From assembly GCF_027596085.1 (NCBI RefSeq), contig NC_072452.1:7589790-7653789 (forward strand): a stretch of 64,000 nucleotides of DNA, given 5' to 3'. Numbering within the stretch: position 1 is the stretch's first letter; the number at the start of each line of letters is the position of its first letter. The notes under the pieces are model-generated. The model was not told the DNA's origin, searched no databases, and saw only the letters and a list, made by a program, of their open reading frames with translations. The stretch is from Anoplopoma fimbria. Taxonomy: Eukaryota > Chordata > Actinopteri > Perciformes > Anoplopomatidae. A program made the translations under genes and the position numbers. Of this stretch, positions 24,847 to 38,950 are shown piece after piece.

Positions 24847-27138
24847 GTATATACACATGTACACAAACACATATATATGAGAAAATGAATACAAAAACAA
24901 GTAGAAAAAAATGAGACACTTCCTTCTCTATTCGGCCTTAGGAGGCAATGGGATGCTTTCATGATGAATTTTAGTTAGGTGGAAAAAGAACTGAAAAGAT
25001 CCAGCAGACGTGTGAAGAACTAAAAGAAGAAGGAACAAAAGCAAATGAAGGAGAGAATGGAGAACAAAGGCAGATATGAAATCTGCTCAAAAAGTCAAAC
25101 ACTCGTCTTTGACTCACACTCGCAGACACGCATGCCTACGCAAAACTTAGGCACGAACAAACAAAACAAAAACAGTGATTGAGGTGCTAGCATGTTGGCG
25201 CACAAAGAAACCACACGGAGAGCAGAAAGGCTGAAAGATCAGGTGAATCTACGCAGCAAAGACACACACATATTTTTTCTTTTGCACCCTTCTTGACATT
25301 TTCACTCTGATAGGGCCAGATATAGCTTTTCTGCCTCCTCGCGGCTCGCAAGAACACACGCAGACACACACACAATGTGAGAATGAATAGTTGAAGACCG
25401 AGGGGGGGGGGGGGGCAGTTGTTATTGAAAGGTGGAAAAAAAATGAATAGAATGTGGTTAAAAAGCAAACAGTGGCCAGGCACTGGAAATGTCCTGTGGC
25501 AGCAGACAAATAAGTGCTGCTGCTGGAGTGATCTGAGCACCTCAGGTCGGCTAAATTGACGGGGGAAATTCACAACGATGTTCACCCCCCAAAGGCTCGA
25601 GAGGTGGCAGGAGAAAGAGACCAGGATTAGAATCAAAAGTAAGTCAAATCAATATGTAAGCTTGTGACAACATGATACAAAAGGACTTGAGACTGAAAAT
25701 TGGATTACGCTGAATAGATACATGTTGGGAGAATGTTACAGGGGCTCTTGTTGCAAATTTGCAATTGTTTTTCTTATTAGTGTCATGTCTGTTCCGTCTT
25801 TGGATGGAAACTTAGACACAATAGCAGTCTACTGATCTGCGCTTGGTCAATCCATTTCTAATAGGTCCAGAGGGCTGGGTTGCATTTATTATGCCCAGAG
25901 GTGACTGGAACATACCAATATTGATCCGGGTGGATTGTTCTGACATAGAACATTGTTCAGCTGGTGGGCAGTTAAAGTGGTGACTAAAAGTGTCAATATG
26001 ATCAAAATTGAGGGTGTGATTGGACTGTTGCGTTCAATGTCCATCTTATTTCAATGTTAATTTGTTTTTAGAGCAGCATGTTTTACATAAGGACATAAAG
26101 GCTTTTTGCACCTTTACAATAAGTGGTGTTCTGGGTAACAAGTGTCCATTAGGTTGTCTGGATTGAATTTAGTAACACTTGAAGACAATCTCGCACTGGA
26201 GGGCCACTTCAAGTTATTAAGTTTACTTTGGTTTTAAGGTTAAGGAAGGTAAGATTGAGTTTTTTCAGGTATTTCCTAGCTAATACAACTGCACAGTCAT
26301 AGCCTAAAGCTCATTTTATATAATATCCTTAAGTATTTTATATAATATCTTGGCATAGTTCATACCAATCTATCAAAAATGCCTTGATTGGACCTGGAGC
26401 TGATCCCAGGAATTAAGCTTGGGGCTTATGCACTGTATGCATTGTTATTGATTGCGATGACTTGCTGCTGTATGCCCTAAAATAGATAGTTATGACTTTA
26501 CAAAGGGTCCAGTGGGAAACAGAGGCGCAGCTGGTCCAGGCTGACCCATTGATTAGTTATAGAGGTGACCCGGGTGTACTATTGATTGGACCTGGTGGGA
26601 CAGGTATGCTATAGCATTAAAATGGACTGCACTTTCAGCACGACAACTTAAAGAGAGAGAGAGAAGAGAGAGAGAGAGGACAGACTAAAGCACTTGCACC
26701 AAATGCGCCTATTTGTAAAGTCAAGACAGTAGGAAAATGCCCAAAACCAAAACAGCTGATGTAGATCCAAAAAGTCGTACTCCTCTGTTTCCTGGGCTTG
26801 AGCTCCACTGCCTGTACAACTGATATTTGGCTTAGCCATGGAAGGAGTTTTAGAACGGGAGATTTGGGACCAGCTGAGATGCCGGGCTGTCTCCATGCTC
26901 GGTTATGGAGAGACTGAAGATAGAGTCAGGGACGTGTCTGATGATTAGCCAGCTCTGAGTATTAAGTGGCGAAACAAGAGGACTTGCACAATCAGAGGTT
27001 AGAGACTCTAATATAGATTTATTCATCTATTCTCTTTCCTCCCATTTGACTCCTCGCAAAACAAAGCCAACCTATTAAAGCTGGTATTGAGCGGAGAAGA
27101 AAGGCTTTTAACAGAAATATTGACAACAGCGCTGCCGC

Positions 27139-27163
27139 TTTTTTTTTTTTTTTTTTTTTTTTT
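27139..27163. repeat. Poly-T run
   Basis: 25 consecutive T. Confidence 0.97.
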
Positions 27164-30100
27164 AACAGAACAGTGGGGTTTTAATCAGGGTCTGTGTCTT
27201 CACTTGGTATATATACAGTGACTGAGCAAAGGGGTTGGCTTCATGACTGCACAAAACTGCAGTGCAAAAAATATATAATATGAGGTGGTCAAAATCTCAT
27301 GCAGGATTTGAACACCAGCCAATGACAAGCTAGGAGGTTTCATTGATCAATGCTGGATGGAAATTGAAAATTTAGAAATGATATACAGTGAATACAAGTT
27401 CTTTCTGCCTCTGAGATACAAAACAAAGGCAACCACTTTTACACATCAGTTAAGGGGAACAGATCTATAATTGTTTCTGAGGCTCTGGAAGGAGATTTAC
27501 AAAGTTGTATCTCCTGAAATGAGCTTGGACACTATATCTTTTTTTAAAATAGAAAGCATATATCATTATGTACTAAGGGTATGGAGTTCTCAAGAAATGG
27601 ATAAATACCAGGAAGGCAGGGTTTAAATAAAAGATGCTACTGAATTGAATAAATGAAAGTGGAGGATACAGAGTTTTTAAGGACGCATATTATCAATGGA
27701 GTGTAAAGCGATAACATTGACGTTATGTCAAAAAAGCCTTAGTATTGTGTTGCATAGCTATCGACTGAAATAAGCATGCTAACCAGCTAGCCCCGGCCCG
27801 TCCTTTCTTCTAATAACATTTCCACGTGGAGGACGGGAGGCTTGAGATAGTGGTAAGCTGCAGCAACTAGCATTCAATGCAGACCCTTCCCTTTGTAATG
27901 GCACTTTATGTATCATTGCTCTGCTGTTGGTTGTAGTAGTTGGCCTTTTATTTTTGTACAAGTAGAGGTGAAATGCTGACACCCTAATTGTTCCTAGCAT
28001 TTGACCATATCTATCAAATTGTACTTTAAAGCTTGACCCACCTTCCTTGAATTTGTCTCTTGAAGTCCTTTCATCTTTATGCAAATTTGCAGTTGAGGCC
28101 ATATATTTAAAAACACCTAAGCTAAATACATTCCTTAAAACTCCACATATTTCCCGTTACCATACATTTCTTGTCTTTAGTCAAAGAGGTATGTACTTTA
28201 CTTTAAAATTGTGGGTGAAAAGTGTGTCATATGCACTTTAAATCACACGTATATAATTTACAGAGGCAACTCATTACACACAGATTTCTTCAGAAACTTC
28301 TGGATTGAAGATATTTTAATCCTCACAGGTTACTGGAACTTGAAGAGGAAAAACAACGTGTGGTAAAATGTTCACAAAGTGTCTCCTTTGTTGTGCTCCG
28401 GTATGGCGTTAAAGGGAGAAAATAACAACTGTCCAATCAGAGCTAATTACATACATTAGCTACTTAACGCTTAACCCATGCTTCAGGCTGGAGAGGCAAG
28501 TGAGAGCCTGCTGCTAAGGAGTGAATGTTAATAGCAGGAGTACGCCTTTAATCACAACCTAACAATGACATTTTACAGGTGAGTGCATGTGTGCTACATG
28601 TGATTAACGCAGACCCGGCTCTCAGTGAAAACATTGCACGTTGATATTAAACTGCATCAGGTGCTGCCACTCTCTTTCTCTCCGTTTCACAAATACACAA
28701 ACACCGGCCAGCAGAGACTTGCAAGCTGACGCCACGCCATGCCTGGCCATGCTGTGCGGTGCCCCGCGGTGCTGCGCGCCATTCGATGAGACAGCATGAA
28801 GCACAAATCAATATGGATTAAAGCTCTGTAAGGAGCCACCGACTCCTCCTCGCCGCGCAGGGAAGGAAAAACGTGTGCACTTATTATGCCGGATTGCAGA
28901 TCATTTTTTTTTTCCTCCCTCTTTTAAATCATAGAGGGAAAGTGAAGAGTGGGGGATAAACTGGACGCTTGTGCCACGCCCACCTCTTGCCACCTAGGGG
29001 GTTATCCATCAAACTGTTTAGACCGCTGCGCCGTGGGTGGGTGGGTGAGGTGGGGTTGGGGGCTGGAAACAGCACCTCATTCCACCTGCCACACCTAGAC
29101 TGAAAGTCACACATGAACACACGCACACAAACAGTGTACAGTGGCAGGCCTGGTGGTAGGTCCCCCCCCCGGCTGTGGTGGGCTCCCCACGGCGCTCCGC
29201 GGGACGCCGCAGATTATCCCAGCGCTCGCAGACAGTCACAGAATGTTAATCCTCAGCCATCTCTTCTACTGTACTGTTAAATCTGGATCTTCCTCTCCAT
29301 CGCTCCTCCTCCTTAGATCCCCTCTTTCTTAATCCATCGCTCTCCATCCTCTCCTTTTGCGATCCGCTAAAATCTCCACTAAATTCACCAGCTCCATCCT
29401 CTTTCCATCATCTGCTTTTAACCCCATCCTCTCCTCCCCTAAAATCTCTTGATCCCCGTTTTTTTTCCATACTCGAAAGCGACAGGGCCTCATCCCCCAT
29501 TTCCCTCTTATCCATCCTCTTCGCTCGCGGGGCCCAGCCCTCGCTATCAGCCCCGCATTGATCTTCTCATCCCAGAGAAAACAAAACACCAATCAGCCTG
29601 TCATAATCACTCTGCTGGAGGAGGAAGCGCTCAACGCCAAGCGCAGCTGCTACGTGTTGATGTAGAGACAGTGGAGAAGCTAACAGGGCTGGTTTTTTTT
29701 TTTGTTTTTTTTGAATGAACTTGTTCTAGATGGGTTCTATTTTTAAAAATATGTGTATGAAAAAAAAGGGGACCATGAAGGTTTATTAACTACATGGTTG
29801 ATTCCGTTCTGTTAATGATGATACTGACTCTCATTCCTTTTTTTATTTGTATGCAGGAACAATAAAGTGACAGCTGCTGGAAGCGTTCCTTCTAAAAATT
29901 ACACAAAACAACCTCTGAATGATATCTGGTCTCCCACAGCTTCCCTCCCCTATTCACTCCCTCTCATAAAAATTGCCCTCTACTGCTCGTACTTTTTTTT
30001 TTTTTTTTTACTACTCGTCCTGCAGGATTTTTCTTCGGGACAGTGTGGCTGCTAACTTCCAAACAATAAATTCAGTTTGTGATCTGTCAGCAGTCTCCAG

Positions 30101-31496
30101 GCTGTTACCCCTGTCGCACTGTGCTTTGTTGTCATGCAAAACATGGATTGCAAACTTTATGTCTTCACATACCTCAGCATCTTTCCACCACGGGCGATCT
30201 GGCAGATCCAATAAATCTCCAGCTGAAATGTTTGCTGCGGTGCATTTAGACGTTGCATTAGCCACTTGAACTGTACAATTCCCCCTTAAATTTACCCTTA
30301 AATGGCTTCAAAGTTGGATAAATCACTTTTTCTCCGCACTGTTTGACACCATCTGCTTGTCCCAGCAGATCATTCTGGCTGTAAAACACACAAAATGTTC
30401 ACATCCAAAATGCCACTATTTCTGGCTGCTTCGTGGCATCAAATGGAAACGTTTTGGACCGAACAATTTGAGTTAATTATGATGGACATGCCAACGAATC
30501 TGCCAGGGTGAAGGGGTTAACGCTTACTGATTTATTAATATGAATAATTTTAATCGACTCACACATTGACTTACAGTCAAATTCTTACTGTTTTTTTACA
30601 CACCATTAAACACTTGATATAAGCTCGATATTACAAACGCAAGAGTCGTAAACGAAGTCCAAACAGCATTATAAAACTCAGACCGTCCTCTTCAGACAAT
30701 AATTCTGAAGATCAATAAGGTTGTCTGTTACTGCTCAAGGTAACATATATCATGTACACATAATGATACATGTGGAAATAGTGTTTATTGTGTTATGAGT
30801 GGTGGTATTCATCATTTTATAACATCTATTCTGTACTGCTAGTGCTTATTTCTCCTCTTAGAGCTCTCTCATAATGAAACTATTCAACAAACATAATAGT
30901 TAAATGATACAGTGACGTCTGTAAGCAGAATAATGAATCAGAAATAAGCTATTTGAAGTTTTTGAATTAACTATATTGTGGTTCAAGATAAGGCTGATTG
31001 TGAAAAAATATCTATTGTATTTATTCTTGACTGATATTGCAGCTGGGATGTGAATTTCTAGAGGAAATGATCTTATTTCCTTCATTATTCTCATTTTCAT
31101 TGAAACACATATAAAATGATTATGGTGTGATTTCGGTGAGTATATGTACCAAACAAAAATGTTTTCTTAAGTCTGCAGAATATGAAGTGTAGGCAGAGGC
31201 ACAATATTTAATTTAAAATGGTATTTTCACTGACACTTCACCTTTAACAAATATTTCACCGGGCCGTAGGCCATATTGGGATTTTGATAGCATTTTTATT
31301 AATTGTGCAGGCCTGAAATAATTTGTTACTTTTAATTTCATGTCTGACAAGCTGCTGGCTTTCTGGTATATTTCCAACCAAAGATTCTGAAGACGGAACA
31401 CATTTTCTTAAATCTATTTTGTTTCAGTAGGTAACGGGTACCACCTAAACAAGGTCAAAGAGTCCACATAGCAGCTCTGTAGTGGTTTGGGTGAAA

Positions 31497-31897
31497 TGCA
31501 AACATCAGCATGCTAACATGCTCACAATGATAATTCAGATGCTTAGCAGGCTACTTATTCCGTGGCTTGCTAACATTTGCTAATTATATATTTAAACTCA
31601 AAGTAAAGCTGTTATTGCAATTCATCCCAAGGAGAACATTAAAGTCTGAAGCATATTCTAATGGCAATCCATCCAACAGTGGTATAACTCACATAGAAAC
31701 ATAAATGTCACCCGTGTGGTGCCACTAAAGGAAAAGTCATTGTGATTTACTGTCTGGGCACCATTGATATCTGTACCAAAGTCCAGGGCAAATCATCTAG
31801 TAGTTGTTGATATATTTCCTTCTAGTACAAAGTGGTGGACCGAACAACAGATCAACACTGCCATCATCGGAGCCATAATGCTAGTGTGGCTAAACTA
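31497..31897. repeat. Teleost interspersed repeat (GCTAACATGCT family)
   Basis: It carries AGCATGCTAACATGCTCAC, later 'ATGGCAATCCATCCAACAG', 'GTGCCACTAAAGGAAAAGTC' and 'AAAGTGGTGGACCGAACAA'. I recognise these as landmarks of a repeat widespread in teleost genomes. It is non-coding. Confidence 0.65.
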
Positions 31898-33180
31898 AGG
31901 GTAGCATCACTTTGACAACAAAACACTTCAAACACACCAGATGTGACCCCCTTAATTAGTCTAACAAACAAATAACTTGCAATAACTTGAAAACCTAAAG
32001 CAAAATTATAAGTAAAAGAATAGTGGGATAGCTGCACTAAGCCAAAAACATTTACTGGTTTGATGACAAAAGCAGTATATGAGTAAATACTTGTCAGTTA
32101 TTGTACCTGTAATTGCTGTTCTTTCCACCTATTCATTCACTATTGCCTATCTGCCAGTTGTAAGATTGATGACGGTGCAGCCTGATGTCCTCCACGGTCA
32201 CTGGTGGATTGTATATCATTCTTTGGACAGGCGACATCTGTTTGAATGTTTGACCCGGTTGATAGCTCAGTAATTGTTCCATCATATGCTGCATCAAAGG
32301 CTGTCATTATGAGAAATATGATTAAGGTTAGTTGGTGACTTTAGATTAAAAGGTGTATATTCGACTCTAATTTTGAATACATTTAAACAAGAATAATGCG
32401 GGCCAATAATGTTTCACTGTGTATGCTGGACCTCGCTTCTTGCAAGAACTTAGTATTCCTTTGGTATAAAATGTAGAAATAAATTGGGAAAGCCTGTGGT
32501 GTCAGTCGGGGAAGTTCTTGGTGGATATTGAATGCTGCTGAAGAGCGAAAAAGTTAAAATGTACCAATAAATGAAATACTGCTTTAATAAGTGGTGGTAG
32601 GAGAATGAGAGTTTTTGATTAGTACAGTTGTCAGACGCTGGCTATTGATAGTACTGTATCTTCTACATCAGTATCAGTGATGAACTGTCAATTTCCTTTT
32701 CCGTGACACAACTTAACTCTAAAAGCTTTCTCTGTAATGACTTATATACATATTGAGGAAAATTCATCAGAATATAGTAAGTGTTAGGGTGTTATCCTTC
32801 CAACTATTTGCGTACTGTATATGCGCTGTATGGCAAATCAAATATATTTCATGACTTTCATTTCCAAGGAAGTCGTGAATATTTACTTACCAGAAACCAA
32901 GGAGACTGTGAACAGCAAATAGTATATTTCTGATGTGTTTCCACAGACAGAAAGTAATAAAATAAGGCATAGAGGGAAATTAACATCAGTAAATATCAGC
33001 TGTGATAACTTTGCCTCATACAGGGGCTCTAATTTAACCAGGAGAGCCGCGTCTGAATTTATATTAACAGCAATTTCATTTAAAAATGTCAGTGTCAAGT
33101 TCCATTTTTTATATACTGTTCATGTGTAGGTCAGGTCAAATGAAGAAGTTTTCAAGCTGCATATCAATCTGTATGTTTGT

Positions 33181-33840
33181 AAGGGCTGAAACTATTCCTC
33201 GAGACACATCAAGGCTTTGTTTAACCCCCCCGCCCACCGTCCACGCCATCTCCTGGTCGAGGTTTCCGGTGAGTTTGAGGATAAATCTGTGTTGAAATCT
33301 CCATAAGGAGAGCTAGTTAACGTTAGTTATTAGCATTCAATGGGCAACACAGTTCTGCTTGGCTAATTAACAGCTAACGTCTGCCGTTAACGGAGGTTCC
33401 ACTGAGTTAGAATATGTTGCGTTCAAGCCCTTTTCAGGACGAGAGACTATTGAGCGAAGATATATAATCTTTACAGTTGCTTGAAGGAGATGTTTTCACA
33501 GCAATATAAAATAGATATCAGAGAGGGATATATGACCTGTTCCTAACACTAGGAATAAGCAGCTTACGACACATAATTGAAACTAGTGGGGACGGTCGGG
33601 AAAAAAGACTTAAACCTTTAAACGTACAATGTAATATGGTACTTAAATGCACTAACTGGGCAAAGTTTGCAAATAATATTATTTTAAGCAATAAAATGTT
33701 GAAAAGAAACCAATTAGTTGTGCCGTCTAATCAGCTTTTTTGCATATTTACTACTGCTCTTAAATAAAGCTAAAGTATTTCTTTATCCGATTACTCAATT
33801 AATGAAATAATCAGTAGAATACTTGATTTCTAAAATGTTA
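33181..33840. mobile_element. hAT-like non-autonomous DNA element (degenerate)
   Basis: The left end AGGGCTGAAACTATTCCTCG and the right-end region TTATCCGATTACTCAATTAA, followed by AATCAGTAGAATACTTGATT, resemble the ends of a hAT-type repeat frequent in teleosts. The interior lacks a transposase frame. The right terminus is eroded, so the limit is approximate. Confidence 0.55.
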
Positions 33841-34960
33841 TATATCTATATATATAACATACACACTCACACACACACACATTCTAGATCTATATATGTG
33901 AGTTCCCCTGCTGTAATTGTGTGTCCCTGCGTGCTGTAAAACCTGATTTCACCTCTTTCTTTTTATTCAAAAGTGCTTCAAGAAGATTAACCTTTACATG
34001 ATTCCAAGTGCAGAGCACAGAGAACCTGTGCTCCGTTATCTCCTCAGCTCTTTGCTGAATGTCTCATTCCTTTTTCATTCACTCCCAGGTTGTGACCTAA
34101 AGTATCACGTCTAACATGTTCATAATGTGCCCGACAAATCCTATTACGCAAACCATATGGCCTAAAAAATGATCCCCACCTCCCGACACACACAGGTTTA
34201 TTTTCCTTCCTTCCTTACTACAGAGTAAACTCTCTCTCACTCTTAGCACTCTCATTCAACTAATGAAAACAGATGAAAACTCCACAGCCCAATAACACGA
34301 ACATTAACACTAATTCACGCTCGCAGAGACAAACAATCTCCGAGACACGAGTAAATACGGCTGAGTTTCCGGTAGTCGAGCAGGGAGAAAAAAAAAACCA
34401 AAGAAAAACTCACCCTCTGGGAAATTTTCTCTGATCAAGTGCAAAGAGATTAACCAGTTGGACGTGCGCTAATGAACAGGAGATCATAATGAAAGGAGCT
34501 CGTAAATGTAGATGAGGCATGTGAAAAAGAAAAACGGTCGGCTTGTATCGGATGAAACGAGAGTGATGCACAGAAAACAATTACTCGACTGTCCTTCTTT
34601 TCCATGTAACGCCAACATCCTGGCAACTTTGAACAATGAGCTAAATGTTTCATTATAACAATTACAGTAATTTGTGCAATCACACTTTTTAAAAAGAGCA
34701 AGCCTTTGAACCGACTCAGGGGATGATGTTGTACTCTCAGCTGGAGCCCAGTTTGAAGCTATCAGATTGTGTGCAACAGCCTCTTTCAAAAAAAAAAAGA
34801 AAAGAAACAACAACGCATCAATTTATAGACAAAACAGTAAATCACGCACAGACAAAGGCAGCAGAGGGCACAGAAGCACATCAAACACAATCACACAGGA
34901 GCAGATGGGCCTAAGGTGGGCCGAGTAATCTAGGAGAGGCTACAGTCAGACGTGACTTAC

Positions 34961-35011
34961 TGATTACATAGTCTCCAAACGGATCCTGATCCTCCTCATC
35001 ATCTAGGTACG
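34961..35011 (-). CDS. tenm2: Candidate 51-nt acidic cassette microexon of tenm2 (17 residues)
   Basis: The minus strand shows a long polypyrimidine tract ending CCCGTCAG, then 51 nt, then the strong donor ATCA-GTAAGT. The exon is symmetric (phase 1 in and out). In the frame set by exon 2 it is open and adds AYLDDEEDQDPFGDYVI plus a split codon, directly after KSDDES. Seven of 17 residues are acidic, extending the acidic run of exon 2. It contains DPF, a motif known in endocytic proteins to bind the AP-2 alpha appendage; whether it works here is inference. Skipping it leaves the frame intact, so it fits an alternatively spliced cassette in the intracellular domain. Confidence rests on both splice sites, the phase and the protein-like composition. 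Confidence 0.6.
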
Positions 35012-35398
35012 CTGACGGGGGGGAGGAGAGGGAGGGGTGAGGAAAGAAAGAAAAAACAGGAAAAACAGAAACAAAAAAACAGAGTTATGACAGAAAGAAA
35101 GCGAGAGTTTGAGATTAAAAAATACTGGACGAGAAAGAAAAAATGAAACTTAATTCAAAATGGATACAAGATATGGTATGAATACATAAATAAATGGTGA
35201 AGTAAATAAGTAGCAAAAGCGACTGCGGCCTCCCATCATCCAACTTTTTCCCTCCTTCGCTCAATCTGATACCTGCAGCCTTCATTAGGAGGCAAAGCGC
35301 TGACCATTAAGCTACAAAACTAGTTTCAGAGACATGCAGAGGAAAATATGATCACTCATAATTGGCTGGAGAATTCTCAATTTGCTCTCAGTGCGCCT

Positions 35399-35399
<1 letters not shown>

Positions 35400-35434
<35 letters not shown>
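35400..35434. repeat. (CT)n microsatellite
   Basis: CT array of about 17 units, about 390 bp upstream (transcript sense) of the 51-nt cassette; on the transcript strand it is a GA array. Confidence 0.97.
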
Positions 35435-35440
<6 letters not shown>

Positions 35441-35848
35441 CGGCAGGTCTGAAGATGGCATGAGAGGCCATTATGGCTAACTAAATTCCCTATTAAGGCG
35501 GCGGCGCGGTCGTCAGCAACTTACAAATCTAACTCCAAAGATATTCCACCGCCACTGTGGCTCTCTGTCACCTAATGATAATACTGTTAGTATGGGTGGG
35601 ACCTCACTGCAGAGGCACCTGCAGCCTCCTCAAAACAAGAACATTTTTTTTTTTTTTTTTTTGTCCATTGTCAGCTTTATGTGAAATTCCTCCTCCTTCA
35701 ACTCTCCCGTTCCATTTATTCATCTTTCATGTTTTCCTCTTCTTCTTCTTCTCCTCCCTCCATCACTCCAGGCTTGACTCCCTTTAATGTGAGTTAGCAT
35801 CCATCTACTGTGATCAATATCCCAGGGCTTTTATTAAACACTGCATCT

Positions 35849-35849
<1 letters not shown>

Positions 35850-35916
<67 letters not shown>
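35850..35916. repeat. (GT)n microsatellite
   Basis: GT array of about 33 units. Confidence 0.98.
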
Positions 35917-35917
<1 letters not shown>

Positions 35918-37554
35918 ACACGTGTGAGAGCACCTGCCTCCCTTTGTGTGTCCGTCTTTGTGCATGTCCTCACTTCTGGTCGGACAACGCCAATGAGGGG
36001 AGCAAATGTTTCTATTCATCGCCCGTGTTTGTGAACACGTATGAGCACCGCGTTCAGTATGTTGAATGAACCAATCTTTATTGATCCTGACCGCAGGGCA
36101 TTTTTCAAACTCTAGGCTTAACTCAAATGTGGACACTTAGACACACACACCACACGCATGTGTTTTTGTGTCCACCGATACTTTGCTCGGTCCAGCATGC
36201 GTGGCTCTCGCTGCATGGACAAAAAGTCCTTGAACCAGTGGGTGAAGTATGGAGGCGTACGTGCGCGCAGACACACACGTGCGCACTCACAGTGCCGTGT
36301 GTTTGTGAAAGCGAGCTGTCAGTGCTGCTCTCACACACCATTCATCACAAGCTACTAATTCTGTTAGACCATTGTCGAAGCCTTTCGCACCCCACGTTGC
36401 TCTCTGAAAACTCAATCAGAGGCTAATGCCCCCAACCCCACTAACACACGCGCGCACAAGCTCTCACTCTCAGTTTCCTACTCACACACGCACGCAAATA
36501 CACACACACTCACAGAAACCCTGAGGGGACAGCGGCGGTCTTGGGGGACCTTGCCAGTCCAACTCTATAAGTGTTGCTTGAATTTGATAGACAGGAGCTG
36601 CATGGACCGAGTTACTGGTGCTGGGAGTGGAAAGAAAAGGCTCTACAATCACGTCGTGACATATAATTATAACATGTATTCCAAAGTACGGAGCACTTTT
36701 TAATTCAAAATTCTAAATGATCATGATTAAACATTATCTTAATTTACCTTGATTGCAAGACAATCCTTTGAGCGTGCTACTTCGAAACATTCCCTAAAGC
36801 AACAACACATCAGCTGACGTGAGCGGGGTTGATTTGGTTTGATTTATGGTGGTGTATTAAAAAAAAAAAAAAAAGAATAAAGAGGACGGCACGGGTGCAG
36901 GCACTCTGCCACCTGTGCTAGCAGATTTGATTAGTTAATCAGGAATCACTTTGCCCAACGCGGCTTTTATAAAGCATAATTACAGATCCAGCTACCAAAA
37001 AAAAATAAAAATCTTTTGACTGCAGATGTTTTAAGGGGCATTTAGAAAAGTTTTTCTGCTTCGTCAAAAAAAAAAAAGGAAAAGACAGAATTAACATAAA
37101 GTTTAAGAAACATAGACCAGCTTCTAAGAGCAAAGAAAATCTCCAATAAAAGAAGGAAGCCAGTGAGGGAAACCAGGCATTTGAGCATGCCCAGACAGGG
37201 GAGCAGGGTTAGGCGGAAAGGCCAGACTAAATTTAGCGCCACCTTTTCATTCTCTAATTACGAGATTAATACATCCCGTCACATACGTCACAATACCGCC
37301 CTATGATTTATTATCCGGTCGGCCAGATGGGGAGATTGAGCGGGGAGCAGAGGAGACGTCGCCTGAGAGCAGCCAATCAGCATGCATGTGTGATGGGGCG
37401 GGGCCTGCTGCGGGTCTGTGTTTATGAAGTCGGCCGTATGAGTAAAACCAAGATTTATTGATGCAAAAACAATGCTGAAGTTGAATTAGGTTCTTAATGA
37501 TTCCTTAACACGGTGCTCTTTAATGAGGGGGATACACAGAGGCATATGAACACT

Positions 37555-37663
<109 letters not shown>

Positions 37664-38884
37664 GCATGTGTAGAGCACTGGACTATGGATTGTGGCCATA
37701 AAGCCCGCCCTGGGCTTCAGGTTTAAATCAATGTCAAAGCCTGATCTTATTTCATCTAATGCATGTTTTAATCATTCTCCCTCCTGATCAATGCAGTTTG
37801 GATGCAGTCATCAGGCACTGCTGTGGGGGAATTTACAAGCGCTCCTATTCTCTTGCCTGTGTTTCCAGACGGACGTTTTACGAGGCGGTGCACAGCGTGA
37901 CAGTAAATCTCCTCCTCCACTTTGCCAAAATGAAATCTCCCACTGTCGCTCCCCGCACCCCGTATTTGTTTGTCTCACTGTGTTGCTTGTGCAAACGAAA
38001 CTTGGATTGGGCCCTGCCAAGTCGACGTTCTAGTCTCTTTATTTTAATAGTGTCTGGAAGGGGCAATAAAAGCAAAGTGTCTTTATTCAATACTTGACAA
38101 TAAAGCTGGATGTAGGGAAGAAATCCCTGAGTTGCATTTAGGAAACTAATTTAACAGGCTTTACATACTTGTCGGTAATTGGAATTTAGCAGTAAATGAA
38201 AAAAAAAAAAACAAATGAAAAAATAATCACAGACTTTATTTTAGAAACTGATTTAACAGGTGCCAGAGGTCTGCAAAAGGAAACAGGCAAACCACATTTC
38301 TGGATGAATTTGCACACTAAAGTCAGGTGCTTCTGTCATCTGGGTGGTTTATTTAGTGTTCACAGCCTTTGATATTCAACCTGTGTTTGCACAAAGGTGT
38401 GTGTATTATTGTTCATCATCTTACACTGGAATCATACTGTGATTATTTTTTCATATTGTGGAGACATTTTAGTCAATAACATTTTATTAATTAATTCATT
38501 AATTTTTGGGCTATTTTGCTTCCATAACATGTCCTCTTTCAGACTATTGGAAAGAAAACATCCAAAATACTGTACAGATGTAGGTGTTTTTTCTACTACT
38601 TTGACTTTTTGCATATGAAAAAAGTTAGCATTAAAAGTTAGCATTAGATTAATGGATCATTTGCATATTTAAAAAACAATATTTCAGAAAACTTATAATA
38701 AAATAAACAGTTGTCTTAATGTCAGTAATTTCCTGTGGAAGTTGCAATTATTGTTTTCGTAGTAATCTGCCTCTGCACTATACTTTTGCTCTGGTTTATG
38801 CTTTAAGATGCTTGTTTAAGAAAGGAGATGCACTTATGACTTCTGGTGACTAGTAGTTCTCTTGAATACCTATGTTGAATACAC

Positions 38885-38950
38885 TTCCTGTAAGTCGCTT
38901 TGGATAAAAGCGTCTGCTAAATGACTGTAATGTAATGTAATGTAATGTGA
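38885..38950 (+). mobile_element. L2/SINE-type conserved tail
   Basis: The stretch GTCGCTTTGGATAAAAGCGT, continuing with CTGCTAAATGACTG and a run of TAATG repeats, is the 3' tail shared by many fish L2 LINEs and the SINEs they mobilise. Only the tail is recognisable. Confidence 0.75.

Larger units (their letters stand above)
13331..34960 (-). other. tenm2 intron left of the 51-nt cassette
   Basis: About 21.6 kb with no recognised coding exon. 13.3-14.4 kb is purine/pyrimidine-biased with GA/CT arrays; 14.4-18.6 kb has CA arrays and GC-rich unique DNA; 18.9-19.5 kb holds a LINE reverse-transcriptase remnant; 24.0-24.85 kb holds dinucleotide arrays within a local duplication; 25.7-28.3 kb is AT-rich and possibly an old LINE; 31.5 and 33.2-33.8 kb are interspersed repeats. 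Confidence 0.7.

Noticed and set aside
27779..28102. 107-codon minus-strand frame
   Set aside because: No recognised family and no ATG context; it may be part of an old LINE, but I could not support it.
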